Shown: positions 9,830-20,200 of the stretch, in pieces
Layout: the number at the start of each line of letters is the position of its first letter
How positions within the stretch are numbered: the stretch's first letter is position 1
Assembly: GCF_027943255.1 (NCBI RefSeq)
Contig: NC_072894.1
Span: 82,933,601 to 82,997,600 of the forward strand
Origin: Anastrepha obliqua
Lineage: Eukaryota > Arthropoda > Insecta > Diptera > Tephritidae
DNA: 64,000 nt
Reading direction: 5' to 3'
Notes under the pieces: model-generated
The model's database searches: none
Told to the model about the DNA's origin: nothing
The model's input: the letters and a program-made list of their open reading frames with translations, nothing else
Made by a program: the position numbers and the translations under genes

Positions 9830-12290
9830 TAAGCTTTTTCATGAGGACGTGAGGATTTTCCGGTACATCACAGATTTCTTTTGCTGTGAAATTTCAGATT
9901 TTTCGCACATCGGACCGACTGAAAAAAAAGGTAATTTAAACTATATTTCTGGTAACTATATAGAGGCAATTAGTAGGCTTAAAAATAAGAGTTGTGGCAG
10001 CGACGCAATCTATGCGGATGCTTTCCATTTGAATACGACCGGCCCATTCGGGTCATGTTCTGCGATTTCGATGTAACTCAAATATGTTGCTCTCTGGTCA
10101 AATAATGAGACACGTATTTTTTTGTTCGCCCGAAAAATTTTTTTTCAAGAGTTATCGGCAATTTTGTTTTTCGGCTCAAAATCGATTTTTTGTAATTATA
10201 TAAGAAAACAATTTTTTTAAATGCCCATAACTTAGTCAAAAATGAACCGAATTTAATAATTCTGAGTTCAAAATGATCGTCATTATTTACACGAGCGACT
10301 TAATGTAGAAAGCATTGCAAAAAAGTAGTTGAACATTTTTTATTTAGCAAAAAAGAAAAGAAATTGAAATATTTTCGAAATTTAATATTTCAAAAAGTGT
10401 ATTTTTTTTTTTATTATATTACTTTTTCCAAATCAAGAAGACACCTCAAACTTCAATTGAACTGAATGCCCAGTAGCTAAAATGAGTTGTTTTTGAGTAA
10501 TGAATTTTTGAGTAAAAAACATGTTTCGCACTTTTTGTTTTTTTGAAAAAAAAAATTTTCAACTATTTTTTTGCAATTGTTTCTACATGAAGTCATTTGT
10601 GTAAGTAATGACTATTATTTTGAACCCAAAATCATTAAAATCGGTTCATTTTTGACTAAGTTATGAGCATTAAAAAAAAAATTCTTATATAATGAAAAAA
10701 AAAATCGATATTGAGCCAAAGAACAAAATTGCCGATAAATCTTGAAAAAAAATTTTTTCGGGCGAACAAAAACATACGTGTCTCATTATTTTGACCAGAG
10801 AGCAACATATTTGAGTTACATCGAAATCGCAGAACATGACCCGAATAGAACGGTTGAATTGCAATGGACAGCATTTGCGGAATTATTAACATATAGTGGA
10901 TATGAACTCCACAAATGTATACATCAATTACTATTGCAAATATGTTTACAAGAAAAACTGCCCACACGATGGAAAGAAAGTATGAATGGACCAATACTTA
11001 AAAACGTGATAAAACCAAGTGTGAAAACTTCTCTCTGCTGAATACATGCTACAAAATATTTTCAAATACTCCCTACAAAAGCCAAATGAAAAAAAATATC
11101 GGCGACTATCAATGCGGCTTCAGGGCAGAGCGATCAACCATTGGCCAATGTATTTTGCTGTTCCAGATATTTGAAAAATGTAAGGAATACAAAGTTATGC
11201 TAAGTTGCCCTCTTATACATATATGCATATTGAGCATCATTTAAAGATGTTGGGCATACCTTGTAAATCAGTACGCCTAATTGACATAACTTTAGCAAAC
11301 ACTTGGCCAAAATTGAGAATCCAAGATAATGTCACCGACCGTTTTGAACCGATCTCAGGTGTTAAAGGGAGATCCGCTTTCAACCCTGCTTTTCAACCTA
11401 GTACTACCCGCTGTTATAGATCCCGGAGTCACAATTTTTTGCAAATCTACACAAATGTGTGCCTATGCGGATGGCATCGTGATTATAGGCAGAAACAAAG
11501 ACGCTATGCAAGAAACATTTTTGTGTCTAGAATCGTATGCTTGGATACGAAGAAAAAACCGAGTATATGGAAGATGCAGCGCGCAACACATAACTTACAA
11601 ATCGGCAGCTGTAGTTTTGAAATAGTCAATGAATTTAGGTACCTTGGAGTTGTGCTGAATGCACAGAGAGATACCTCTGTTGCCATACAAAATAGAACAA
11701 TAAGTATTACTTCCCGCATACAAAACTGATGTAGTCGAGATTACTTTCTAGAAACCGGAAACTATGAATATACAAAAGATATATGGTATTCATATTCGAA
11801 GCCTAAGCGCTGAGGCCTACTAAAATAGATGAGTTAAATTGTTTTAAAAGAAAAATTCTAAGAAATATATATGACCTTGAAGACGGTACCTGCGCATTCG
11901 GTACAACGACGAGTTGGACACACTTATCAGGGATATAAATGTAATCAGGTACATCAAAGCGCAAAGGATTCGATGGTACAGCCACATTCGCCACATTCTA
12001 CGAATGAGCAACGATAGAGCTATGAAAAAAATCTTCAAAACAAATCCACAAAGCGACAGAAGAAGAGGCCGACCCAGAAAGCGATGAAGAGATGACATTG
12101 AAGGCGGCTTTGGAGCTATGGGGATATCTAATATCAAAAGCTGATGGCCGAGTGGCGTAGAGGCTAATTGTAACGGAAGCTATGGTTCACCACAAACACG
12201 CCATGGGTAACAAAGGCACAATTTTAAGTCTTTCCGACTCAAATAAGCTCCAGTCGCGGCTTAGCCTTCAGCTAAATTTTAATAAATGCT
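9830..12290 (+). pseudogene. RTE-like non-LTR retrotransposon, reverse transcriptase to 3' end, interrupted
   Basis: The reading frame opens with RLKNKSCGSDAIYADAFHLN (the AGSDG-type first motif) at about 9975-10040. The 801-bp foldback element then interrupts it. It resumes with AFAELLTYSGYELHKCIHQL and LPTRWKESMNGPILKN, GDYQCGFRAERSTIGQCIL (11100-11160), GDPLSTLLFNLVL, the catalytic-site region CAYADGIVIIGRNKDAM (11460-11510; YADG in place of YADD) and FRYLGVVLNAQRDTS. The tail includes YNDELDTLI, IRYIKAQRI and RRGRPRKR, typical of this group's C-terminus. Frames shift repeatedly. The last codons overlap a false tRNA-like A box at 12143. The loss of the second Asp of YADD alone would kill activity. 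Confidence 0.8.
10046..10846. mobile_element. Foldback element with arms of about 300 bp
   Basis: The first roughly 300 bases (from attcgggtcatgttctgcga) recur in reverse complement at the end (…tcgcagaacatgacccgaat). Matches include gatgtaactcaaatatgttg and gagacacgtat. A central AT-rich part of about 200 bases separates the arms. No transposase is encoded; reading frames here come from the repeat arms. It lies inside the reverse transcriptase region of an RTE-like element. I could not identify a clear target duplication, so superfamily is open. Arms differ at scattered positions, which suggests some age. Confidence 0.85.
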
Positions 12291-14059
12291 TTCCGTTATC
12301 ATTTTTTAAGTCTAGTCAGTAATTTGCTACTTCATATTTAATTAAGGAATCGTGTCTCGCCTTTATAAATTAAGTTTCGCATCCGGGTGTAATTTTTTAT
12401 TAAAAACTCATATTTCTGAGTCAATAAATTATAAAATTTGAAAGCCATAATCCTCACTTGACTTCATATGCAGCTTGGATCATACCTTTTATTCATACGA
12501 TCACGAATTAGAGATGTTGTAAGAAACACAACCGCCTCACTATTTTTGAGAATTTCGAGTTCAAACTGTTCCACTATGCCTCCATATAGCATCAACTTGT
12601 TACTGGTTCCGTAAAAAGTAACTAATCCACATGAGTAACTGCAGTTGTTCTGTTTTTTTGTTTTTCTTTTCTTCGAAACGACCTATTCATGTGGGGTGCC
12701 ATTGAGACAGCAAAGACTCAAAACACTCAACCATTAATGGCCACTATTTTTACAATTTCAATATCGAGTCATAATATATGTATATATATATACATACATA
12801 CCAAGATATGTACTCACTTATTCTCGTGAGGGCGTGTATAATGCGCTAATTGATTTTGGAAGGTAATTAATCAATTCTTTTCAACAGCATAGAATTGAGG
12901 GTGTCATGGTGCGGAAAATATACTAATTTAATACAAGTGGTTTAATATATGTTAAGTAGTAGAATGAGAAGTACTTAATGTAGTAGTTTTATTTCTGAAA
13001 TACAGTGTACGCCATAATAGTCAGGTCAATGGAACTATTGAAAAACTTTGACAGTGTCCTTCCTTTTAAAATTTATTTCAACTTCCAAAAATAATATCGA
13101 TTAACTAGCCGTTGTTATGGGTAGGGCAAAACTGTTTTCTTTTTTTTTTTTGTTTTTAGCATTTTCGTATCACATTTGTGTATTTCTCGGGAGCAGTCGC
13201 AGCTACTTCCGCTCTACTGTTTCATTTAAGCTCTCCTATGATCTTTGGGTTGTTCCCAGAATGAAGGACGATCTAGGCTAATATGGAGATCTTAATATTC
13301 AGTCAATATCGTTATTTTTCGATACGACCTGGCACTTACGATGCAAGAAGGATATTACTGGGTGTGATATGGCCGTTTTATTGGCGAACTGACTGACGAA
13401 CCTACTGAGGAAAAAAAATGCATTTGCTATTGTAGTATGAGAAAGCGAAACACCATTCTAGAGATCATTCCACTAATCAACTGCATTTGGTGTAGTATCT
13501 AATACACTTCATGCCGGTACAATATAGTGCGATCTTTTCAATCTTCAAAAAGTGCGACAACATAGCATAACCCCAAAAGCAGTGCTAAAGGACGTAGGTA
13601 CTAAAGAATGGAAAAAATATCGCAGGAGATTTCAAAGTTAAAGAAACAAAGACTACGAGGGTTACTACTTAACTTTTGGGAAACTTAGAATTCATGCAAT
13701 TAAAACTAATACTCACGTATTCCTCCATCATACGATACACCTTTTGGCAGTCTTACAATACCAATTAACAATAATATCCGGCACAACAAAATTCGTCCTG
13801 AAGCGATTTGCGTCCACAATTGCATTCAGAAAACTGGCCAGCTGCGGGGACTCATAGCTTCAAGACCAAAACTCGAAAAGAGTTGATTAGTAAACTGCTC
13901 TTGCATTGCATGAAAACCTTCACGCTTTAAGTTAGCTTTTCAAGACGAATGTTTAAAATACCTATGAACAAACTCAAATAGCTCTCGTATGATAAATTGC
14001 TCTAATTACGACTGTCATTAAAAATTCCAAACTTAAAAATTATATTTAAGATGGTAGTA
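12291..14059. other. No recognisable gene
   Basis: AT-rich intergenic-looking sequence with a short tatatatatacatacatac tract near 12785. No domain or repeat family recognised. Confidence 0.5.
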
Positions 14060-14696
14060 GTCGGTCTGTACGACTAACTCACTAGACCTTACAGATTCGT
14101 TGTGATACCACTGTACGACACGGGAACCTCATTTATTTTGCTTCGTGGAACCATTTTGTGGTTCTGATAAAGCACACGATTGATTCCATCGCCACGTCAG
14201 ACAGTTCCATAAGAGAATTGAAAAAATATTTACCTAGAAAACCTGCTCTGATTTTAGCTAACACTGGACAATTGTAAAGGAAGTGCTCAACTGTTTCTTC
14301 CTTTTCTCCATCTCTACAACTTCAACAATATTTATGGCAGAAAACTCCTAGTCTGAAGGAATACCTGTCAAATAGCCCTGACCTTCGAGATATGCTCTCC
14401 CTTTCGCAATTCCTTTGTCTTTTTCTTGTTTATTTGCGGCCACAGTAACTTAGCTGTTACGCTTGTGCCTCATGGACAATGTTATTTATTATGGTAATCA
14501 ATGTAATTAATTATTAAATTACTCGAGGTCTTTGGTAACCCAATGGTACTTCTATCGCTAAGCAGTTGAAGAGTAGTACCTTTCCTGGCCAGCTCATCGA
14601 CTTCATAATTTCCCTCAATATATCTGTGCCCCGGAACCCAAATAAGGCTGACTTTGAATACGACACTAATATTTTTAAGGGCTACCCGGTATTCCT
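14060..14696 (-). pseudogene. Non-LTR retrotransposon, RNase H end and zinc-knuckle C-terminus
   Basis: Minus strand. From 14696 downward the frame reads EYRVALKNISVVFKVSLIWV, PGHRYIEGNYEVDELARKG (end of RNase H), then TTLQLLSDRSTIGLPKT. Around 14350-14270 follow CRDGEKEETVEHFLYNCPVL, a C-x-H-x-C zinc-knuckle, and FLGKYFFNSLMEL. The 3' end near 14060-14100 carries a terminal gtggtatcacaacga tract. The start of the same RNase H (YTDGSKLDNKVGYEVFS) lies at 17735-17862. The domain is therefore split by the mariner and hAT material between the two halves. Stops occur in the C-terminal part. Confidence 0.82.
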
Positions 14697-14804
14697 GTGC
14701 AACCTTTGCTGTGTGGCACGTAGCGCCGTCCTGCTGGAACCACATGTCGTCTAGGCCTATATAGTTCAATATGGGCCATAAGAAATTGGAAGAGTCACCA
14801 CGTC

Positions 14805-17468
14805 TAGAGTTGGGTTTCGGGAATTTCCCGACGGGAATTCTCGAGAAATTCTCGATATTTTTCCATCCCGAATCTCGAGAATTGAAATTTTTAGCATTTC
14901 GGGAAATCCCGAATCTCGAGAATGTTTCAAGATTTCTCGAGAAATCCATTTTTTTTTTAATTTTTGTTGTCAAATATTAAGAGAAAAAACAATTCTTTCA
15001 AAAGTAAAAGAATACACATACATATGATTAATACCTGGAAACACCAAACTGTAACGGCCATTATGTTACAAAGAATCGCACACTACATACTGTTTCGCAG
15101 AATCGCATACAATTCACACCATAGTTTCAATTGCTATGCGAAAAGCCACAACAGTATAACTGTTCCATTTGTTTGTTTGTTTGTTTTTTTTTGTTTTAGG
15201 GTGACTACAGAGTAAATGCTAGATGCGTTGCTATGCTATGTCGAGGGAAAGCACTGTAACATCAAGCTAATGAAGTTTAGTTTTATGTGTTTCTTATATG
15301 TAGCAGCAGTTAAGCAATTAGAAATCCTTTAAAAATAGTCAAGCAATTTCAATTTGTTCGCAGACTTCACAGACGACGTTTGTAAATTTATTTTTTATAG
15401 TGAGCGGGTGCATTTCATTTTGTGGTACCTGATTAAGTATAAATTATACACCGTATAATAAAATATTTTGTGGTCCAAATATTACTTATTTTTAAGTTTT
15501 GAAACGACGTATCGTTGACTGTGAGTACCGGTTAGTTACTTCCTTTAAAAAACAAAATTTAAAACAAATTTTGAATTTTTAGCATTAAAAATCATGAGTT
15601 CAGAATACGAATACGACCAAGTGTGGCAGCTTTTCAAGCGATTTGACGACGAAGCAACATGTTTGAAATGCAATAAAATCATTAAATGCAAGTCATCGTC
15701 AACATCTGGACTTCACCGTCACATGGAGAGGATACACGACATGAAGCGAAGGGAACATGAGGCTCCAAAAGAACAGCCACCAGCCAAGAAGACTCGAACT
15801 CTTCACAACTTTTTCAATACTTCTTCCTCGCCTGAATCGCTTGAACAAATTGTTGCAAAATTGGCTGCAAAAGATGGAATTCCAATAAACGCGATAACAA
15901 AAAGTGAGTTCATTCGTAATAGTATCAGCCGCTTAGGATTTCATCTTCCAAAGTGTCACAAAGCTGTTCTGGGTTTGGTTATGAAGTACTGCACGAAAAT
16001 AAAAAGCGATTTGAAGATCAAAATTGAAAATTTTAAATCTGCACAGCGTAAGTTCAGCTTGAGCATCGACGAGTGGACAAGCGTGCGAAACCGACGTTAC
16101 ATGAACATCCATATATATTATGACGATGGACAATCTGACAACCTTGGCCTGGTTCGCATTCAGGAATCATGTCCCGCTGAAAAAGTATATGAGCTCGTAA
16201 ATGCAAAGCTTTCAGACTTCAATATAAAACTACAGTCCGACATCGTGGCTATTACAAGTGATGGTGCCAGTGTCATGATCAAATTTGGGAGACTATCACC
16301 AGCGCATCAACAGCACTACAATCACGGCATACATTTGGCGGTCATGGAGGTAATGTACCAGAAACGAAAAGTAATATAGCAAACAGGATATACGATAGTG
16401 ACGTAAGCGATGGAGACGATTTGGATGATAGAGGCTCCGATGAAAATGAAAACAATGCAGCCAGTACTTCATTTTTCGACATTAATGCGGAAAACGCTTC
16501 CGATGACGAGGACGACAATATCGTATTTGTTGCTGACAAGACGGTCACTATAAAGTCTGCATTTGAAATCGTAAAAAAGGTTCGCAAGATAGTTTTGAAA
16601 TTCAAGAACTCGCCTGTACGGAATGCCATCTTGCAGGATTATGTTAAAGAGGTCGAGAAGAAAGAGCTTTTCTTGCTGTTGGATTGCAAAACACGTTGGA
16701 ATAGCCTGGAAACTATGCTGGCCAGATACATTTGCATCAGCAAGCATGTTCGTAAGGCGCTCGACACTCTTAATTTAAATTTTATGGACACTACTGACGC
16801 AGAAGAAAAGTATTGCGAGGATATCATAAATGCTCTTAAACCTATAAGTGTTGCTGTAGAAGCACTTAGTCGCCAAAATGTGAACTTACTTGCTGCGGAT
16901 TCTATTCTCAAATTTTTGTTCACAAAATTGGAGAATCAGCACACCGAATTGGGCAATGAGGGTTAAGCCAACATCGACTCAAAATGAGAGGAATTTTTCT
17001 ACAGCGGGTAATTTTGTGTCCAAAAAGCGTACGCGATGGTCAGACGAAGCCATTGACAGTCTGTGTTTTTTAAAACACCATTTTGGGAAATAATATTTAC
17101 AATCACTTTTTTCCCCTATTTTAATAAGTATAATCTTGAATTATTTTTGTTTTGAATTTTTTTGTAATTATTTTTGTTTCACTTTTTTGTTTGCAATAAT
17201 TGAAATAGTAATATTTTCAAATATTTTTTTATGTAATTTATACTTTAATAAAAATAAATAAAAATAATATTTAATGAAATTCATTGCTGTAACTGGTTTT
17301 AGATTTTTTTTTTAATTTTTTTGGAAAGTTTCCCGAATTTTCGAGAATTCTCGAGAAATCTCAAAAATTATTTTCGGGAAATCCTGCATCTCGAGAATTG
17401 AAATTTTCGTTATTTCGGGAAATCCCGATTCTCGAGATTGGGATTTTCTCGGGAAATACCCAACTCTA
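14805..17468 (+). mobile_element. hAT element with 8-bp target duplication
   Basis: An exact 8-bp duplication, accacgtc, flanks the element at 14797-14804 and 17469-17476. The termini are inverted: tagagttgggt at the left and acccaactcta at the right. Both ends carry subterminal blocks with repeated tctcgagaat and tttcgggaaatcccgaatc motifs (14815-14950 and 17330-17460), as expected of transposase-binding sites in hAT elements. The interior encodes a BED-finger transposase with an internal deletion. It inserted into mariner remnant A: mariner sequence reads across the site when the insert is ignored. Length is 2664 bp. Confidence 0.95.
15594..17093 (+). pseudogene. hAT transposase with BED zinc finger, frameshifted and internally deleted
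   Basis: The start at 15594 (ATG, then SSEYEYDQVWQLF) opens a 261-residue frame. A BED finger spans residues 11-48: W11, C23-x2-C26, H43-x4-H48. Near residue 160 SLSIDEWTS gives the first catalytic Asp, and AITSDGASV near residue 220 gives the second. The frame stops at 16379. A shifted frame continues with an acidic linker and LLLDCKTRWNSLE (about 16670-16710), the hAT RW region. It ends at 16966. A third frame then gives PTSTQNERNFSTAG and NFVSKKRTRWSDEAIDSLCF, the C-terminal dimerisation region, stopping at 17093. The segment before PTST is shortened. No active protein can be made. It is not a host ZBED gene, because the whole frame lies between hAT termini. Confidence 0.9.
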
Positions 17469-17734
17469 ACCACGTCTACCGAAAAATGAGGGAAATGCGC
17501 ACAAGGTTTGCGTTAATGAACACTCATTTTGATAATAAAGTTTTATCATTTGAACGCGCTGTTCAATCGTGTAACTTGCCATGATGATTTGGTATAAACA
17601 ACTGAATAATAAACAGAAGATTTGACAGATGTCACCAAAACAAAATGGCTGCCACAGGGCGCCAAAATCGACCGCGCCAATTGAAAACCCCTTTAGGTTT
17701 TGTTACGGCATGCTTATTTAGGTAACCCCTTTTT

Positions 17735-17862
17735 TATAGTTAGCCTAATAGATGATGCAGTAGTCTGGTAGTCGAATGGATAGTTCCAGTCCTAGTTCCT
17801 TCGAAAATACTTCATAGCCAACCTTGTTGTCTAGCTTGGAACCATCTGTATATATCTGCTAC
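17735..17862 (-). pseudogene. Start of the RNase H domain split by the mariner/hAT nest
   Basis: The minus strand reads DIYTDGSKLDNKVGYEVFSK and ELGLELSIRLPDY. The TDGSK motif supplies the first catalytic Asp of RNase H. The rest of this domain is at 14696-14480, on the far side of the inserted elements. Left and right halves are in the same orientation and order. Confidence 0.8.
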
Positions 17863-18139
17863 TCTCTTCTTGACGGTATGCTCGTCTTGAAGAGTCTGTC
17901 GAAAGTGAGTCTAGAAATGGAACTTCTTGTTTGTGACTATTCAGAGTGTGTAAAATAGAGGCACACACTCTTAAGTCTAAGATTAGTGCAGGCAAAATGA
18001 TTAGCACTTTCAGCGGTTTATTTGGGGTAGTCCTTAAAACACTATAAATACTCGTACATAATGATCGTCTTTAGTCATTCCTAAATATTAGCTTTCCACG
18101 TGAGTTTCCCAAGTACTTGACAATCTCCCTCAAAGGAAC

Positions 18140-18720
18140 CTCATCATGAATCGTGGAACCTCAGCTGAACAACGCTTCGAAATTTGTTCTCGAATTTGTT
18201 CCCGAAGTTCATTCTGCATTCAGCAAGCATTTTGCGAGGTAATTGATCGTTTTCGCTCCAATTTAACTCTGCTCGATTCAAAACCATCAACAAAATAATG
18301 AAATGTGCGTACCGAAGAGAATATTGCTGCTGTGGCGCGAAGAGTTGAAGAAGAACCCGAAATGACGATTTGTCGTCGTTCTCAACTTGTTGGGCTTTTT
18401 ACTCCGACGGCTTGGAAAGTTTTATGTAAAGATATAGGCTTGCGTGCCTATAAAATACAGCTCCTGCAATAATTGAAGCGAAATGGCCATAATTTGCATT
18501 CCATTTTCGTTCATTTACTAGATTTGGTATTCAGATTTATTTAGAGAAGTGGTCAAAAATTGGAGTGATTTAATGGGCAATGTAACTTGTAGCCGCAACG
18601 GACAAATGCCGGATAACATATGTATGTATATTAAACAATAAATGCCATGAAGTTATATACCAGATTACAATAAAAAATATGCATTCCATTAATATTTCTG
18701 TTTCGTGTTATCATTTTATG
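18140..18720 (+). pseudogene. Tc1/mariner transposase remnant (both ends, no core)
   Basis: Near 18145 an ATG opens NRGTSAEQRFEI, the helix-turn-helix start. At 18305-18460 comes NVRTEENIAAVARRVEEEPE, then a diverged linker ending GLRAYKIQLLQ, a standard mariner/DD41D-group N-terminal region. After about 18500 the frame becomes LFREVVKNWSDLMGNVTCSR and NGQMPDN, the C-terminal end. The catalytic core between them is absent. I did not find its inverted repeats. Confidence 0.72.
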
Positions 18721-19537
18721 CTTTCAAGATCTTAAAAATCCACCAGATATATCTCTTCCGGATTGATCAAGCCTCTTTCCTGACAATGTTGTCAACAGAA
18801 AATTGTGCATAATTTCGTCATCAGAAGGCACATTCAGCAACACCCACACTTTTTTCACACACCAATTCATATTATAGTGTTTTTGCCTTTTCAATACCAA
18901 ATCTTATTTTTTGTTTTTTTGCTTTTGAATTTCAATGGCGCACTTTCCATATAAAAGAATTCCGAACTTGCGCTATGAATGGAAAACGTTTTTTCAACAT
19001 CGTATGAAAAAAACTGGCAAAAATCAACCCGATTTTTGAGCGACTTAAAAACCAATCTTTACTCTACTAAAATTGATTGGGTTACAAAATTGCATGCCCA
19101 GATGTTTTCAAAACATTCTGATTAAAATGTTAAAAATTTGTATGACAATATTTTGCAATTTATTAAGTTTTTTGCAATGTTTTTTTCAAAGTTATTTGAA
19201 AGTTTTTATTATAGAATGGACTATATTAAAAAAAAAAAATTACGAATAAATTTAGCATCGAAATTCCGTTAACATTGTAAACAGATAAAGTTATCTCAGC
19301 ACAAATTTATATTCCGGCATTCGTATACGCATATTCATAACTAATTAGATAAGACAAGTGCCTTGGTGACGCATAATGTGTGTAAGAGTAGCACTTATTT
19401 ATAATTGCTTCTCTTGTAAGAAAAATAAATAAATAAATTAGCATTTACTTTGTAAATACAGAGTACGATAAACGATAAGGCATCAAGGTTTTGGCCAATT
19501 CTAACTGTTTGCCCTTTTTTTCATGTTCATTATTTGT
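18721..19537. other. No recognisable gene
   Basis: AT-rich, without domain or repeat that I recognise. Confidence 0.5.
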
Positions 19538-20200
19538 TTATGAAAGTTTTTGGTCTATCACGGGGTCTTGAGCTAAAAGAATTGTAGTCCAGTTTTGCAG
19601 TCTTGGAGGCCTACCGTCATCCATGCGGATGATGTGACCTGCCCATATGATGCGTTGCGACGTGATAAATCTTAAAATATCTTCCCCATTGCAGAGACTT
19701 AGCAGCTCCTTATTGTGCCTGATTCGGTACTCATCATCTTCTTCGCGTATTGCGTACTTTACGCAATATTTTGCGCTCAAATATTCTTAGGCGCTCCTCG
19801 CCCGCAAGAGGCATGCTCCAAATTTCTGTGCCGTAGGTCAGCTCGAGTCGAAGAGATCTCGATTTCAGGAGATTTATGTTAGTGTAGTATACACGATTCG
19901 CCGCCATTATTCTGTCAGATATACAGTCCTGCATGTTGTTGTCGTTACTTATTAGTACGCCCGGATATGTAAATTTGGACACACTCGCAAAACTGAAGTC
20001 TTCGATGTTAATAACGCCAAATGCTTTCCTTTTCCCTCATCTATTTGGTTTTGCTTTTGTTTATTGTCAGTCCTACCAATCTCGCATTTTTTTCTATCGC
20101 TAGGAAGATGTCATCTTCGTAGCGTCTACCACGGGCGATAATGACTATATATGTAGTCCGCGTATGCTATAGTCACTTTGTCGCACTTAAGTGATTAATT
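19538..20200 (-). pseudogene. RTE-like non-LTR retrotransposon, C-terminal part
   Basis: The minus strand starts near 20200 with CDKVTIAYADYIYSHYRPW, the YADD catalytic-site region with the second Asp replaced by Tyr. It passes through SKFTYPGVLISNDNNMQDCI and RLELTYGTEIWSMPLAGEER to LRIFERKILRKV. A frameshift leads into the 80-residue frame with EYRIRHNKELLSL, RFITSQRIIWAGHIIRMDD. This order matches the family at 9830-12290. It is broken by a frameshift at about 19760 and several stops. Confidence 0.8.

Larger units (their letters stand above)
14697..17693 (-). mobile_element. Mariner remnant A (DD41D relative), split by a hAT element
   Basis: The minus strand starts at the TIR ending at 17693 (aaggggttttcaattggcgc, TA at 17694-17695). 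The transposase start follows at about 17583 (MASYTIEQ..QMIKLYYQN-type, with ECSLTQTLCAFPSFFGRRG), is cut by the hAT element, then resumes as NYIGLDDMWFQQDGATCHTA at 14770-14700. Sequence between the helix-turn-helix region and the second catalytic Asp is lost, and so are the third Asp and the left TIR. At 14696 the frame changes directly into retrotransposon RNase H, so a deletion joined the two. Its N-terminal 220 bases are nearly the same as mariner copy B at 59408-59730. Confidence 0.8.

Noticed and set aside
12140..12225. tRNA-like string gatggccgagtggcgtagag
   Set aside because: It lies in the C-terminal coding part of the RTE-like element (the LMAEWRR... region after RRGRPRKR) and has no B box or cloverleaf.
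15594..16379. Host ZBED-type zinc-finger gene
   Set aside because: Bounded by hAT TIRs and an 8-bp target duplication, frameshifted and internally deleted; a transposase pseudogene.
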